64,000 nt of DNA from Pseudarthrobacter sp. W1I19 (GTDB lineage Bacteria > Actinomycetota > Actinomycetes > Actinomycetales > Micrococcaceae): NCBI RefSeq assembly GCF_030817835.1, contig NZ_JAUSZR010000001.1, positions 4,588,001 through 4,652,000 of the forward strand, in the 5' to 3' direction. Made by a program: the position numbers and the translations under genes. The notes under the pieces were generated by a model. It was not told the DNA's origin. It was given only the letters and a program-made list of their open reading frames with translations, and searched no databases. Shown here piece after piece: positions 50,984 through 58,870 of the stretch. The first letter of the stretch is position 1. Each line of letters begins with the position of its first letter.

Positions 50984-51013
50984 GGGCCCGAACACCTTGC
51001 GGTGTCCGGGCCC
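50984..51013. terminator. Bidirectional terminator between EamA and WXG100 genes
   Basis: GGGCCCGAACACC 50984-50996 pairs with GGTGTCCGGGCCC 51001-51013 with one A-C mismatch and a TTGC loop. It lies between converging genes that stop at 50960 (plus) and 51040 (minus). There is no long U-run, but on the minus side the stem is followed by TCGTCTTTAAGG. Confidence 0.65.
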
Positions 51014-51039
51014 GTCCGGGCGTTTTCCCGTGGAAGGCG

Positions 51040-51306
51040 TTAGTTCTGCGAAGCCTGGGTCTGCTGCTCGGCGTTCTGCTTTGCCCGGTTGCCGGCATCC
51101 CTGAGAGCCTCTGAGATCTGCTTCAGCTTCGAGGTGTGCTCGCCGCGCCACTGCTCCTTGAACCTGTCCGCGTCCGGTCCCTCCCACTGGGTATTGTCCA
51201 GTGCGGTGTTGAGGCGATTCCGCTGCGAATCGATTTCGCTCGCACCCGCCTCAAGCTTGCCGCCGAGCTCGCGAAGCTGGTCAACGTCTGCACCCCAAAT
51301 AGCCAT
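51040..51306 (-). CDS. WXG100 (ESAT-6-like) protein
   Basis: 88 aa, ATG 51306 after AAGGAG. The Trp-Glu-Gly of the W-x-G turn lies at residues 41-43 between two helices rich in Gln, Glu and Arg (VDQLRELGGKLEAGASEIDSQRN and FKEQWRGEHTSKLKQISEAL). Length and layout are those of secreted type VII substrates. No EccC-like FtsK ATPase, EccD or partner gene lies in the window. A C-terminal Y-x-x-x-[DE] secretion motif is not visible (tail AEQQTQASQN), so secretion is uncertain. Confidence 0.85.
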   Translation of the reverse strand: MAIWGADVDQLRELGGKLEAGASEIDSQRNRLNTALDNTQWEGPDADRFKEQWRGEHTSKLKQISEALRDAGNRAKQNAEQQTQASQN

Positions 51307-51519
51307 GAGTTTTCTCCTTGTAAATCGTGGATCCGAACCAGGTCGGCGTCCCCAGCGGCCCCCCGGCTTCTCCGGAAGATCCAATGCCTCAAACCTATCC
51401 CGGCCCCCAAAACAGTGTCGATGGGCACCCCTGCCCATGCCGTACTCCCCATGGACGGGAGTTTCACCAATGTTTGTGGAGGGGTCGATCCTTGGCGATC
51501 CAGAGCCTAGCATGGCCGT

Positions 51520-51792
51520 ATGTGCCGGAATATCAGAACCCTCCACAACTTCGAACCCCACGCCACGTCTGAGGAAGTGCATGCCGCGGCGCTTCAGTAC
51601 GTGCGTAAGGTCAGCGGCAGCACCAAGCCGTCCAAGGCCAACCAGGAGGCCTTCGAGGAGGCAGTCCACGAGATCGCCCACATCACCCAGCACCTCCTGG
51701 ATTCCCTGGTCTCCCAGGCGCCGCCCAAGGACCGGGATGCCGAGGCCGCGAAGGCACGGGCCCGGGCGGCTGTGCGCTACGGCGCTGCCTGA
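51520..51792 (+). CDS. DUF2277 family protein
   Basis: 90 aa. It starts MCRNIRTLHNFEPHATSEEVHAAALQYVRKVSG, read in parts, which is the DUF2277 signature: an N-terminal CRNI-x-x-L-x-N-F-x-P pattern and two helices (NQEAFEEAVHEIAHITQHLLDSL). DUF2277 is common in actinobacteria and its function is unknown. The N-terminal CRNI motif hints at metal or nucleotide binding, unproven. The 210 bases before it, shared with the divergent WXG100 gene, show no clear promoter. Confidence 0.88.
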   Translation: MCRNIRTLHNFEPHATSEEVHAAALQYVRKVSGSTKPSKANQEAFEEAVHEIAHITQHLLDSLVSQAPPKDRDAEAAKARARAAVRYGAA

Positions 51793-51795
51793 GTC

Positions 51796-54063
51796 CTAGG
51801 CCTTCGCCCCAAAATTCCGCAGCCGCAGCGAATTCGCAACCACCAGGACTGAACTGGCTGCCATCGCGGCGCCGGCGATCATGGGGTTGAGCAGGCCCAG
51901 CGCGGCCACCGGAATGCCTACCGCGTTGTAGAAAAAGGCCCAAAACAGGTTGGTTTTGATCGTGGACAGGGTCCTGCGGGAGAGTTCGATGGCTTGGACC
52001 ACCTGCGACAGGTCGTTGCCCATCACGGTCAGGTCCGCCGCCTCGATGGCAACGTCAGTGCCTGATCCCATGGCGATGCCCAGATCGGCCTGCGCCAATG
52101 CCGCAGCATCGTTGACGCCGTCGCCGGCCATTGCCACCGTGGCGCCGCCCGCCTGAAGTGTCTTCACCACTTCCACCTTGCCCTCGGGCAACACCCCTGC
52201 GTAGACATCTGCGGGATCAATGCCGACGGCGGCTGCCACCTGCGCGGCCACGGCGGCGTTGTCGCCGGTCAACAGGAGGGGCCGCAGGCCCAGGGCCTTC
52301 ATCCGTTCCACGGCTGCGGCTGAGCCGGGCTTGACGGTATCGCGAAGGCTGATGATCCCCGCAACTGTCCCGTCAACGGCCACCCAGATGGCCGTGGCGC
52401 CGGCAGCTTCCGCCGCTGCCTGGGCCTGTGCCTGGCTTGACGTCATGGCAATACCGTTCTGCTCAAGCCAGCCGGTGCGTCCGGCGATGACCTGCCTGCC
52501 TCCAACTATTCCCGTGACGCCGCCGCCCGGCGCCGACCGGAACTCCCGCACCGCCGGCAGGTGTCCGCCGTCGTGCGTCTCCGAGCGCTGCCCGCGCGCT
52601 TCCTCGACGGCAGCGGCGGCTATGGCGCGGGCCACCGGATGCTCCGAGGCCGCCTCTACGGCGCCGGCCAGCAGCAGGACGTCGCGCTGTTCAAACCCTT
52701 CGAAGGCGAGCGTGGAATCCACCGCCAGTGCGCCGGTGGTGACGGTGCCGGTCTTGTCCAGCAGGATGGTGTCCACCGTACGCGTGTCTTCAAGCACCTG
52801 CGGGCCCTTGATCAGGATGCCCAGTTGCGCGCCGCGGCCCGTCCCGGTGAGGAGGCCAACGGGAGTGGCAAGGCCCAGGGCACACGGGCAGGCGATCACC
52901 AGGACGGCGACGGCGGCCGTAAAGGCGGAAGGCAGCCACCCGCCGGTGGCTCCCGGCCCAGCAACGAGGAGCCAGAGGATAAAGGTGAGCGCGGCGACGG
53001 CCAGAACCACTGGAACGAACACTGCGCTGATGCGGTCGGCGAGGCGGGCGATGGGAGCCTTGCCCGTCTGCGCCTGGGACACCAGGCGGGCCATCTGCGC
53101 CAGGGTAGTTTCCGAACCAACACGGGTTGCCCTGACCAGCAGCCGGCCGGAGGTGTTGATGGTGGCGCCGGTGACCCGGCTGTCCGGTCCCACCTCCACC
53201 GGCACTGACTCACCGGTCACCAGTGACGCGTCCACTGCAGAGGACCCGTCAATAACAACGCCGTCGGTGGCGATTTTTTCGCCGGGACGGACCACCAGGA
53301 CGTCGCCGGCCTGGAGCTGTTCCGCGGGGACCCTCCGTTCCCGGCCGTCCTTGAGTATGGTGGCGTCCTTGGCGCCCAGGCTCAGCAGGGCGTGCAGGGC
53401 GTCGCCCGCCTTTTGCTTGGCGTTGGCCTCGAGATAGCGGCCCAGGAGCAGGAACGTGGTGACAACGGCAGCAACCTCGAAATACAGGCCGCCCTGCCCC
53501 ATCCCCTCCATGCCGGGGTGCTGGGTCAGCAGGGGATCGGAGAACAGTTGCCAGGCTGAGAAAAGGTAGGCGGCGGCCACCCCGATCGACACCAGGGTGT
53601 CCATAGTTGACGCGAAGTGGCGGGCATTGACGGCGGCCGCGCGGTGGAACGGCCAGGCGGCCCAGGTGACCACGGGCAGGGCCAGCCCGGCGGCCAGCCA
53701 GCCCCACTGGGGGAACTGGAAGGCGGGGACCATGGAGATCAGGAACACAGGCACCGTAAAGAGGGCGGCCAGGACCAGGCGCGGACGCAGCGTCCCGGGC
53801 CCGGCCTCCTGTGCCGGGACGGGCTGGCGGACCTTTGCTTTGTAGCCGGCGGCGTTGACGGTTTCTACCAACTGCTCGTCGGTGATGCCCTCGGGGACTG
53901 TTACATGAGCGGATTCGAGGGGGAGGTTGACCAGGGCGTGGACGCCGTCGAGTTTGCCGAGCTTTTTTTCCACGCGGTTGACGCAGGACGCGCAGGTCAT
54001 GCCCTCGATATCGAGCTCCACCACCCGGTTTCCTGGCTGGTGGAGAAGGTCCTGGTTGCTCAT
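51796..54063 (-). CDS. copA: Copper-translocating P1B-type ATPase
   Basis: 755 aa. An N-terminal heavy-metal domain has GMTCASC (Cys 24 and 27). Eight membrane helices follow, with the ion-path motif CPC in IACPCALGLATP, the phosphorylation site DKTGTVT, the nucleotide-binding SEHPVARAI segment (HP motif) and the hinge VAMAGDGVNDAAALAQADLGIAMGSG. It uses ATP to export Cu(I). The stop is 4 bases from the DUF2277 stop (convergent). It lies downstream of copZ and csoR on the same strand, so copper induces all three. Confidence 0.96.
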   Translation of the reverse strand: MSNQDLLHQPGNRVVELDIEGMTCASCVNRVEKKLGKLDGVHALVNLPLESAHVTVPEGITDEQLVETVNAAGYKAKVRQPVPAQEAGPGTLRPRLVLAALFTVPVFLISMVPAFQFPQWGWLAAGLALPVVTWAAWPFHRAAAVNARHFASTMDTLVSIGVAAAYLFSAWQLFSDPLLTQHPGMEGMGQGGLYFEVAAVVTTFLLLGRYLEANAKQKAGDALHALLSLGAKDATILKDGRERRVPAEQLQAGDVLVVRPGEKIATDGVVIDGSSAVDASLVTGESVPVEVGPDSRVTGATINTSGRLLVRATRVGSETTLAQMARLVSQAQTGKAPIARLADRISAVFVPVVLAVAALTFILWLLVAGPGATGGWLPSAFTAAVAVLVIACPCALGLATPVGLLTGTGRGAQLGILIKGPQVLEDTRTVDTILLDKTGTVTTGALAVDSTLAFEGFEQRDVLLLAGAVEAASEHPVARAIAAAAVEEARGQRSETHDGGHLPAVREFRSAPGGGVTGIVGGRQVIAGRTGWLEQNGIAMTSSQAQAQAAAEAAGATAIWVAVDGTVAGIISLRDTVKPGSAAAVERMKALGLRPLLLTGDNAAVAAQVAAAVGIDPADVYAGVLPEGKVEVVKTLQAGGATVAMAGDGVNDAAALAQADLGIAMGSGTDVAIEAADLTVMGNDLSQVVQAIELSRRTLSTIKTNLFWAFFYNAVGIPVAALGLLNPMIAGAAMAASSVLVVANSLRLRNFGAKA

Positions 54064-54099
54064 ATATTCCCTGTTCCTTGCTGGTGTCAGTACTGGTGT

Positions 54100-54339
54100 T
54101 TAGGCTTCGTTGGCGACCACCAGATAGCCCGCTTCCGCAACTGCTTCGCCGATTTCGGACGGCGACAGATCGTCGCTTGAGGTGATGGTGACGGTAGAGA
54201 TCCCGCCGGCGTTGAGTTCGATCTCCACTGCCTCTACGCCTGCAAGGGCCTCAAGTTCTTCGCTGACGGCGGAGACGCAGTGGCCGCAGGTCATTCCGGA
54301 AACGCTGACGGTGGTGGTGGTAGGGGAGGTGGTGCTCAT
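54100..54339 (-). CDS. copZ: Copper chaperone (heavy-metal-associated domain)
   Basis: 79 aa. A single HMA fold has GMTCGHC with the Cu(I)-binding Cys at 18 and 21. It carries copper to CopA and to CsoR. It lies 36 bases upstream of copA and 90 bases after csoR, all on the minus strand. The extended Thr/Ser-rich first ten residues and the DDLSPSEIGEAVAEAG segment are ordinary for the family. Confidence 0.94.
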   Translation of the reverse strand: MSTTSPTTTTVSVSGMTCGHCVSAVSEELEALAGVEAVEIELNAGGISTVTITSSDDLSPSEIGEAVAEAGYLVVANEA

Positions 54340-54429
54340 GGCTGCTCCTTGTTGTTCGGCCGGCGTGGTGAACCGGTTCGTTCGCCGGCGTTCGCCGGAT
54401 GGCTGATGATGTGGAATTCGGGGAAAGGG

Positions 54430-54789
54430 CTACCGCAGGAGCCGGCCGATGGCATCGGCGGCTTCCTTGACTTTGGCGTCGATCACTTCTGCCCGCAGGC
54501 CCGGGTCCGGCTCGGCGGCAGCCCCCACTACGCAGTGGCCGATGTGCTCTTCCACGAGCCCAAGGCTGACGGCGTGCAGGGCTTTGGTGACGGCGGAAAC
54601 CTGGGTGAGGATGTCGATGCAGTACTTGTCCTCATCCACCATGCGGGCAATCCCGCGCACCTGGCCTTCTATGCGTTTGAGGCGGCGCAGATAGGCGTCC
54701 TTGTTCCCTGTGTAGCCGTGCTGGGGCCCTTCGTGGTCCGTGCCAGCTTCAACAGCTGCATCTGCCACTGCTTCTTCCGTTGCGCTCAT
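54430..54789 (-). CDS. csoR: Copper-sensing repressor CsoR
   Basis: 119 aa from ATG 54789; a longer frame to 54939 would run through its own operator and is rejected. The CsoR fold is all-helical (DAYLRRLKRIEGQVRGIARMVDEDKYCIDILTQ). The Cu(I) ligands have the family spacing: Cys57, His82 and Cys86 (25 then 4 residues apart). Copper binding releases DNA. The N-terminal about 25 residues are a variable extension. Two operator-like sites lie 12-54 bases upstream of the start, so it represses itself and copZ-copA. Confidence 0.95.
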   Translation of the reverse strand: MSATEEAVADAAVEAGTDHEGPQHGYTGNKDAYLRRLKRIEGQVRGIARMVDEDKYCIDILTQVSAVTKALHAVSLGLVEEHIGHCVVGAAAEPDPGLRAEVIDAKVKEAADAIGRLLR

Positions 54790-54800
54790 ATTTTCAACGC

Positions 54801-54843
54801 TATACCCGGGAGGGGTATTTTTCAAGTACCCCCGAGGGGTATA
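54801..54843 (-). promoter_or_regulatory. Two CsoR operator sites upstream of csoR
   Basis: TATACCCGGGAGGGGTAT (54801-54818) and GTACCCCCGAGGGGTATAT (54826-54844) each have the CsoR pattern of TA-rich ends around a C-run and G-run of four to five bases. They are spaced by about 25 bases and cover the csoR promoter region, which explains copper control of csoR-copZ-copA. Confidence 0.8.
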
Positions 54844-54861
54844 TCGCACGGGCGGGGCAAC

Positions 54862-54906
54862 AAAAAAGCTCCGGAGTGCGTTATTGGGGGATACGCACTC
54901 CGGAGC
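54862..54906 (-). terminator. Rho-independent terminator on the minus strand
   Basis: GCTCCGGAGTGCG 54868-54880 is exactly inverted at 54894-54906, with a 13-base loop, and AAAAAA at 54862-54867 reads as a U-run on the minus strand. It ends a transcript coming from the right. The nearest such gene is the universal stress protein, whose stop is 155 bases before it; a separate short RNA in 54907-55060 is possible. Confidence 0.75.
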
Positions 54907-55060
54907 AGCTCTTGGGCAAAACCGGCGTCCAAACTCCATGGAACCGGCCTGCTTGAATCAGCTTACTGGCTGGTAGCCACCTCCGCCAGCACATCGAATA
55001 ACTACTTTCGCTTTACTTTCTTCGCTCTTAATTCGGCCCGAACAGCACACTGCCGAAGGG

Positions 55061-55579
55061 TCAAGGCGTGTCCTCGTGGGCCGGCATCCGGTAGGGAACT
55101 ACGAGTACCGGACGGCTCTGGTGGTGCACCAGCCACGCCCCCACGGACCCATTGAGGGCTTCGGTGAGCCGGTGGGAGAAGCCCCGCTCCGACGTGCCCA
55201 CCACAATCATCGGTGCATCACTCTCTGCTGCCAGCCTGGCCAGCGCGCGGGCGGGATCACCCGCAAGGGTTCGGAACGTCCACTCCGTGCGCCCGGCTTC
55301 CGCTGGCACGTCGGCCATCGCTGCTTCTATGGCACCCCGCAGCCCGGACACCACAGCCCTGATCTCGTCGTCGTCCGTGTCCGGGTGGAGGGAGAGACGG
55401 TGGGCGGAGCGTGCAGGATCCCATTCCACCAGGTAGCTGGCCTCGTCAACGTAAGCGCAGAGCAACGGCCTCTTGAGGCGGGCGGCGAGGAGGGCGGCGG
55501 CCTGCAGCACCTCAGGATGCTGCTTGGGCGCGATGCCTACCAGCAGGGGCGATGTACCGCTGAACCGATCTGATGTCAT
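55061..55579 (-). CDS. Universal stress protein (UspA family)
   Basis: 172 aa. A single Usp fold: PLLVGIAPKQHPEVLQAAALLAARLKRPLLCAYVD at the start, TLAGDPARALARLAAESDAPMIVVGTSERGF with the G-x-x-x-x-x-x-x-x-G-S region (NGSVGAWLVHHQSRPVLVVP). It probably binds ATP and helps stress survival. Its neighbours are the copper operon and the sortase gene, both on the same strand; it stands alone between terminators. Confidence 0.9.
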   Translation of the reverse strand: MTSDRFSGTSPLLVGIAPKQHPEVLQAAALLAARLKRPLLCAYVDEASYLVEWDPARSAHRLSLHPDTDDDEIRAVVSGLRGAIEAAMADVPAEAGRTEWTFRTLAGDPARALARLAAESDAPMIVVGTSERGFSHRLTEALNGSVGAWLVHHQSRPVLVVPYRMPAHEDTP

Positions 55580-55633
55580 AGCTCATTCTCGGCCTCCGGA
55601 CCGCCCTTGAACAGGGCAATTACTGCGGCGCCG

Positions 55634-56410
55634 TCACGGAGCGGGTGATGCCGTGACCACCACATTCTTGCCCCAGGGATCCTCCGTGAAGCAGCTGATC
55701 AGTACCAGCCGGTTGGGCACGATGCTCCAGATGGGACTGTCCTTAAGGCTGGACTTCACGTAGGTGGTCACGTTGTCCACCATGTAGGTGATGGTGCCGG
55801 TCGCGGTGTCCACCTCAAACCTGTCGCCCACAGCCGCTGAGCTCAAGTGGTTGAACGGTGCGTCCGCACCTTCCCAGCTGTGTCCGATTACGTAGGTGGT
55901 GTTTGCTGATCCCTGCCCCGGTGTCCCAAAGGGTGTCAGCCAGTAGCCGTCCTTGGTGGCCGGCGGCTCCACCGTTTGGCTGGCTTCGGCTGCAGCATCC
56001 ACGTCAAGCGCATGGACCGGAACGTCGAACCCGGCGGAGGCATAACGGATGCGCAGCGGTTCAGCCGCTGCCGGGAGGGCCGGGGGAGGCGGCTTGAGAG
56101 CCGAATTGGCCAGGGCTGCTGGCACTTGCCCTTCCGTCACCCCGGGTCCATCTGCCGCCTCGGTTCCCCCTGCTGCCGGCGCCGTGGTGACCGTTGGCGC
56201 GGCATCCCGGGACACGATCCCGGCCGACGGAGATCCAATCGCCGCACTGCGTCCGCTGGAAGCCACCTGCATGTGGTGGAAAAGCGGTGCGCCGAAGGTC
56301 AGGGACAGAAAGGCCAGAACCCCGCACAGGAGGATGGCCAGGTCTCCCCGGTTCCAGCTCCGCCGCCTGCGCTCCTTCCGGACCACGTGCCGGCTGCGTT
56401 CCTTGAACAT
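55634..56410 (-). CDS. Class F-like sortase
   Basis: 258 aa from ATG 56410, with AGGAG upstream. Residues about 24-44 are a membrane helix, followed by an Ala/Pro-rich stalk to about 115. The sortase domain has the catalytic His in YVIGHSWEG (His177) and the catalytic Cys in RLVLISCFTEDPWGKN (Cys240). The third residue, usually an Arg about eight residues after the Cys, reads Lys here (Lys248). Sortases cut a sorting signal and join the protein to the cell wall. The surface protein gene next door (56512-57225) is the obvious partner. The stop is 54 bases from the stress protein gene. Confidence 0.88.
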   Translation of the reverse strand: MFKERSRHVVRKERRRRSWNRGDLAILLCGVLAFLSLTFGAPLFHHMQVASSGRSAAIGSPSAGIVSRDAAPTVTTAPAAGGTEAADGPGVTEGQVPAALANSALKPPPPALPAAAEPLRIRYASAGFDVPVHALDVDAAAEASQTVEPPATKDGYWLTPFGTPGQGSANTTYVIGHSWEGADAPFNHLSSAAVGDRFEVDTATGTITYMVDNVTTYVKSSLKDSPIWSIVPNRLVLISCFTEDPWGKNVVVTASPAP

Positions 56411-56440
56411 GCTGCTCCTCAACACTTGCAGGTAGAGAAA

Positions 56441-56477
56441 GGAAGGCGCCCCGCCGGGCACTGGCGGGACGCCTTCC
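56441..56477 (-). terminator. Terminator after the surface protein gene
   Basis: GGAAGGCG 56441-56448 and CCCGCC pair with GGCGGG and CGCCTTCC 56463-56477, 14 of 15 pairs, with a 7-base loop. On the minus strand TTTCTCT follows. It lies 35 bases after the surface protein stop and before the sortase gene, so the substrate is made more than the enzyme. Confidence 0.75.
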
Positions 56478-56511
56478 TGTCATGAAGCCGCGGCTTGCGG
56501 CGCGGCCGCTG

Positions 56512-57225
56512 TTAGTCGGCCAGGAGCTGCGTGCGGCGGCTCCGGCGGAAACCCACCGCCGCACCCGCTGCCAGCAAGGCGCCCACGCCTGCCAGCCAGG
56601 ACGGGCTGCTCGAGCCGCCCACCGCCGTCTGGGCGTTGTAGCCCTGGTTGGTCCCCAGCTCAGCCGTTGCTCCTGCGCCGGCAACTGCAGCTGCTTGCTG
56701 CCGGGGCTGGCTTACCGGCGGCTGGACAACAGCCGGTGTTTGGGGAACGACGACGGGCGCTGCTGCCGGCGGGACAGCAGCCGGCGGAACTACCGCGGCC
56801 TGCTCCACAGCGACCACAGGAGTTTCCACGACGGGTGTGACTACTGCCGGAGGTTCGACCACGGGCTGTTCCACCACAGGCGGCTCCACGACCGGCGGAT
56901 TCACCACCGGCGGGTTTACGACGGGCTGTTCAACAACCGGCAGCTCCTCGCCTGGCGGCAGCGCAGCACATTTTTCGACATAGAGGAGCTTTCCGGCGTC
57001 CGTCCAATTCTTGCCCTCCGGTGCCTTCGGAGTCGGCGGGATGATGTCCGTGGCATGCTGCACGTGGCCGCCGATCCCGTTGACGTCGAATTCCAGCGGC
57101 GTCCAGGCGGATCCGTCGGTATGGCAAACGACAACTCTTTCGGACGCTGCGGTGGCCGGCGCCGTGACGCTGATCATTCCCAGCCCCAGCCCCACAACCC
57201 CCAGAGTCGCAAAGGTACGTTTCAT
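56512..57225 (-). CDS. Surface protein with non-canonical sorting signal
   Basis: 237 aa from ATG 57225, with GGGGAGA upstream. A signal peptide (residues 1-27, cleaved near TAAS) precedes a module with VCHTDGS and IGGHVQHATDIIPP (Cys34, His35, His54, His57, Asp60). I recall this CH...GHxxH..DIxPP pattern from other actinobacterial surface proteins. Residues about 94-175 are Pro/Val-rich (PVVxxP repeats), a wall-spanning stalk. The C-terminus has NQGYNAQTAV, a Gly/Ser linker, a hydrophobic helix (WLAGVGALLAAGAAVGF) and the tail RRSRR, so it has a sorting-signal layout but no LPXTG. The sortase gene is directly downstream. Confidence 0.82.
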   Translation of the reverse strand: MKRTFATLGVVGLGLGMISVTAPATAASERVVVCHTDGSAWTPLEFDVNGIGGHVQHATDIIPPTPKAPEGKNWTDAGKLLYVEKCAALPPGEELPVVEQPVVNPPVVNPPVVEPPVVEQPVVEPPAVVTPVVETPVVAVEQAAVVPPAAVPPAAAPVVVPQTPAVVQPPVSQPRQQAAAVAGAGATAELGTNQGYNAQTAVGGSSSPSWLAGVGALLAAGAAVGFRRSRRTQLLAD

Positions 57226-57502
57226 TGTTTTCTCCCCAGTGTGTATTGAACGGACCATGATGAGGAGGAGCAGCGATAGCACCGAATGCCCCAGCAGCAC
57301 GGTCAGCTTGCGTGAGATTTCAGGCTAGGCGGGCGGCCTTAACCAGTCGCGAGTAGGCGGTACTCGTCTTTCGGCGGGAGCCGGAGGCCCGGTTACTTGT
57401 GGGTACCCGAAAATCCCGCAGCCCTACTTGCCTGCGCTGCCAATCCCTTGTAGCGCGAGGGGCGCGCGCCTAACGTTGAATTGGACGAAAGGGCGTGGAT
57501 GG

Positions 57503-57703
57503 ATGCAAATTTTCATGTGGTGGCTGGACCTGGACCTCGCGAGCAAGGAGTGGCTGCGGGAGAACCTGCGTGCCGGGGAACTGCCTCTTCCGGTCCTCCA
57601 GGGGATCGCCGAGGCCGGCGGTCCCCATCCGGACAACCCTGCCGCGGTGCTGACGGCGGCGGACTGGGACTTCATCGAGACGCAGTCGGAGTTTGTGGAC
57701 TGA
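57503..57703 (+). CDS. Small protein of unknown function
   Basis: 66 aa from ATG 57503, with AAAGGG upstream; a start at 57515 is possible. The sequence WWLDLDLASKEWLRENL is Trp-rich and amphipathic, and the end is ADWDFIETQSEFVD. It has no membrane helix or known motif. Codon use and a sensible start support a real gene, but the size makes it uncertain. Confidence 0.5.
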   Translation: MQIFMWWLDLDLASKEWLRENLRAGELPLPVLQGIAEAGGPHPDNPAAVLTAADWDFIETQSEFVD

Positions 57704-57763
57704 CCACCGCCCAAGCCTCCTTTCAGGCATAAACCGTTGCGGGCTGCCCGGGGCGGTGGTTGC

Positions 57764-58870
57764 ATGGTGGGCATGGCAACCCAAGGAAGTTTTGTCCTAG
57801 CGATCGGAACCAAAAAAGGCCTGTGGCTGGCCACCAGCACGGACAGGCGCGAATGGTCCTTCACCGGCCCGCATTTCCTGATGAGTGAGATTCCCAGTAT
57901 TGGGATCGACACCCGGGAAGGCCGCACCCGGATCATGGTGGGAGTCCGGAACGAGCATTGGGGGCCCACGGTGGCCCACTCGGACGATCTTGGCGCCACC
58001 TGGTCCGAGCCGGAGCAGGGCGCCATCACGTTTCCGGAAGATACCGGCGCCGCGCTGGAACGCATCTGGCAGATTTATCCGGACGCCGAGTCCCGCCCGG
58101 GAGTGGTGTGGGCGGGGGCGGAACCCATCTCCGTGTGGAAGTCCACGGACGGCGGTGAACACTTCGAGCTGAACCGGGGCCTCTGGGACCATCCGCACCG
58201 CAGCGATTGGGGTGCCGGCTACGGGGGCGCGGCCGCCCACTCGATCGTGGTCCACCGGGCAGGCGAAACCGTCCACGTGGCCATGAGCACGGGCGGCGTT
58301 TACCGCTCGCTCGATGGCGGCACCTCCTGGGAGGCGCGCAACAAGGGAATCTCGGCCTACTTCATGCCGGACCCGAACCCCGAGTTCGGACAGTGCGTGC
58401 ACAAGATCGCTGCGGATGCCGCCATCGACGGCCGGCTCTATGCGCAGAACCACCACGGCGTGTACCGCACGGATGACAACGCGGAGAGCTGGACCTCCAT
58501 TGCTGAGGGCCTGCCGGCAGACTTCGGCTTCGTGATGCTGACCCATCCGCGGCGGGAAGGTACGGCCTGGGTGGTGCCGCTGAAGGCAGACGGCGAGCGT
58601 ATCCCGCCCAACGGCGAACTGGCCGTCCACCGCACAGATGACGCCGGCGGCAGCTGGAAGAGGCTGGACAACGGGCTGCCCACCGGCGAGTACAACAGCG
58701 TCCTGCGCGATGCCGCGTCGGTGGATACGGCGGAGCCGGCAGGCGTCTACTTCGGAACACGCGGGGGTACGGTCTACGCCAGCGCCGATGAAGGGGAGAC
58801 GTTTACGGAAGTGGCGTCGCACTTGCCCGACGTCCTGTGCGTGCGGGCGGCCGTGGTGGCCGGTGCCTGA
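57764..58870 (+). CDS. BNR/Asp-box repeat (sialidase-fold) protein
   Basis: 368 aa from ATG 57764; an ATG at 57773 is just as possible. There is no signal peptide, so it is cytoplasmic. Asp-box repeats occur in propeller blades: SDDLGATW, STDGGEHF, SLDGGTSW, TDDNAESW, TDDAGGSW and SADEGETF. Typical sialidase catalytic residues (an Arg triad and Tyr/Glu pair) cannot be assigned from reading. It may be a structural or glycan-acting propeller. The stop overlaps the MoaD-like gene by 8 bases, so both are translated together. Confidence 0.85.
   Translation: MVGMATQGSFVLAIGTKKGLWLATSTDRREWSFTGPHFLMSEIPSIGIDTREGRTRIMVGVRNEHWGPTVAHSDDLGATWSEPEQGAITFPEDTGAALERIWQIYPDAESRPGVVWAGAEPISVWKSTDGGEHFELNRGLWDHPHRSDWGAGYGGAAAHSIVVHRAGETVHVAMSTGGVYRSLDGGTSWEARNKGISAYFMPDPNPEFGQCVHKIAADAAIDGRLYAQNHHGVYRTDDNAESWTSIAEGLPADFGFVMLTHPRREGTAWVVPLKADGERIPPNGELAVHRTDDAGGSWKRLDNGLPTGEYNSVLRDAASVDTAEPAGVYFGTRGGTVYASADEGETFTEVASHLPDVLCVRAAVVAGA

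Noticed and set aside
54868..54995. 37-codon minus-strand open frame (MCWRRWLPASKL...)
   Set aside because: It runs through the terminator hairpin and has no sound ribosome site or homology.
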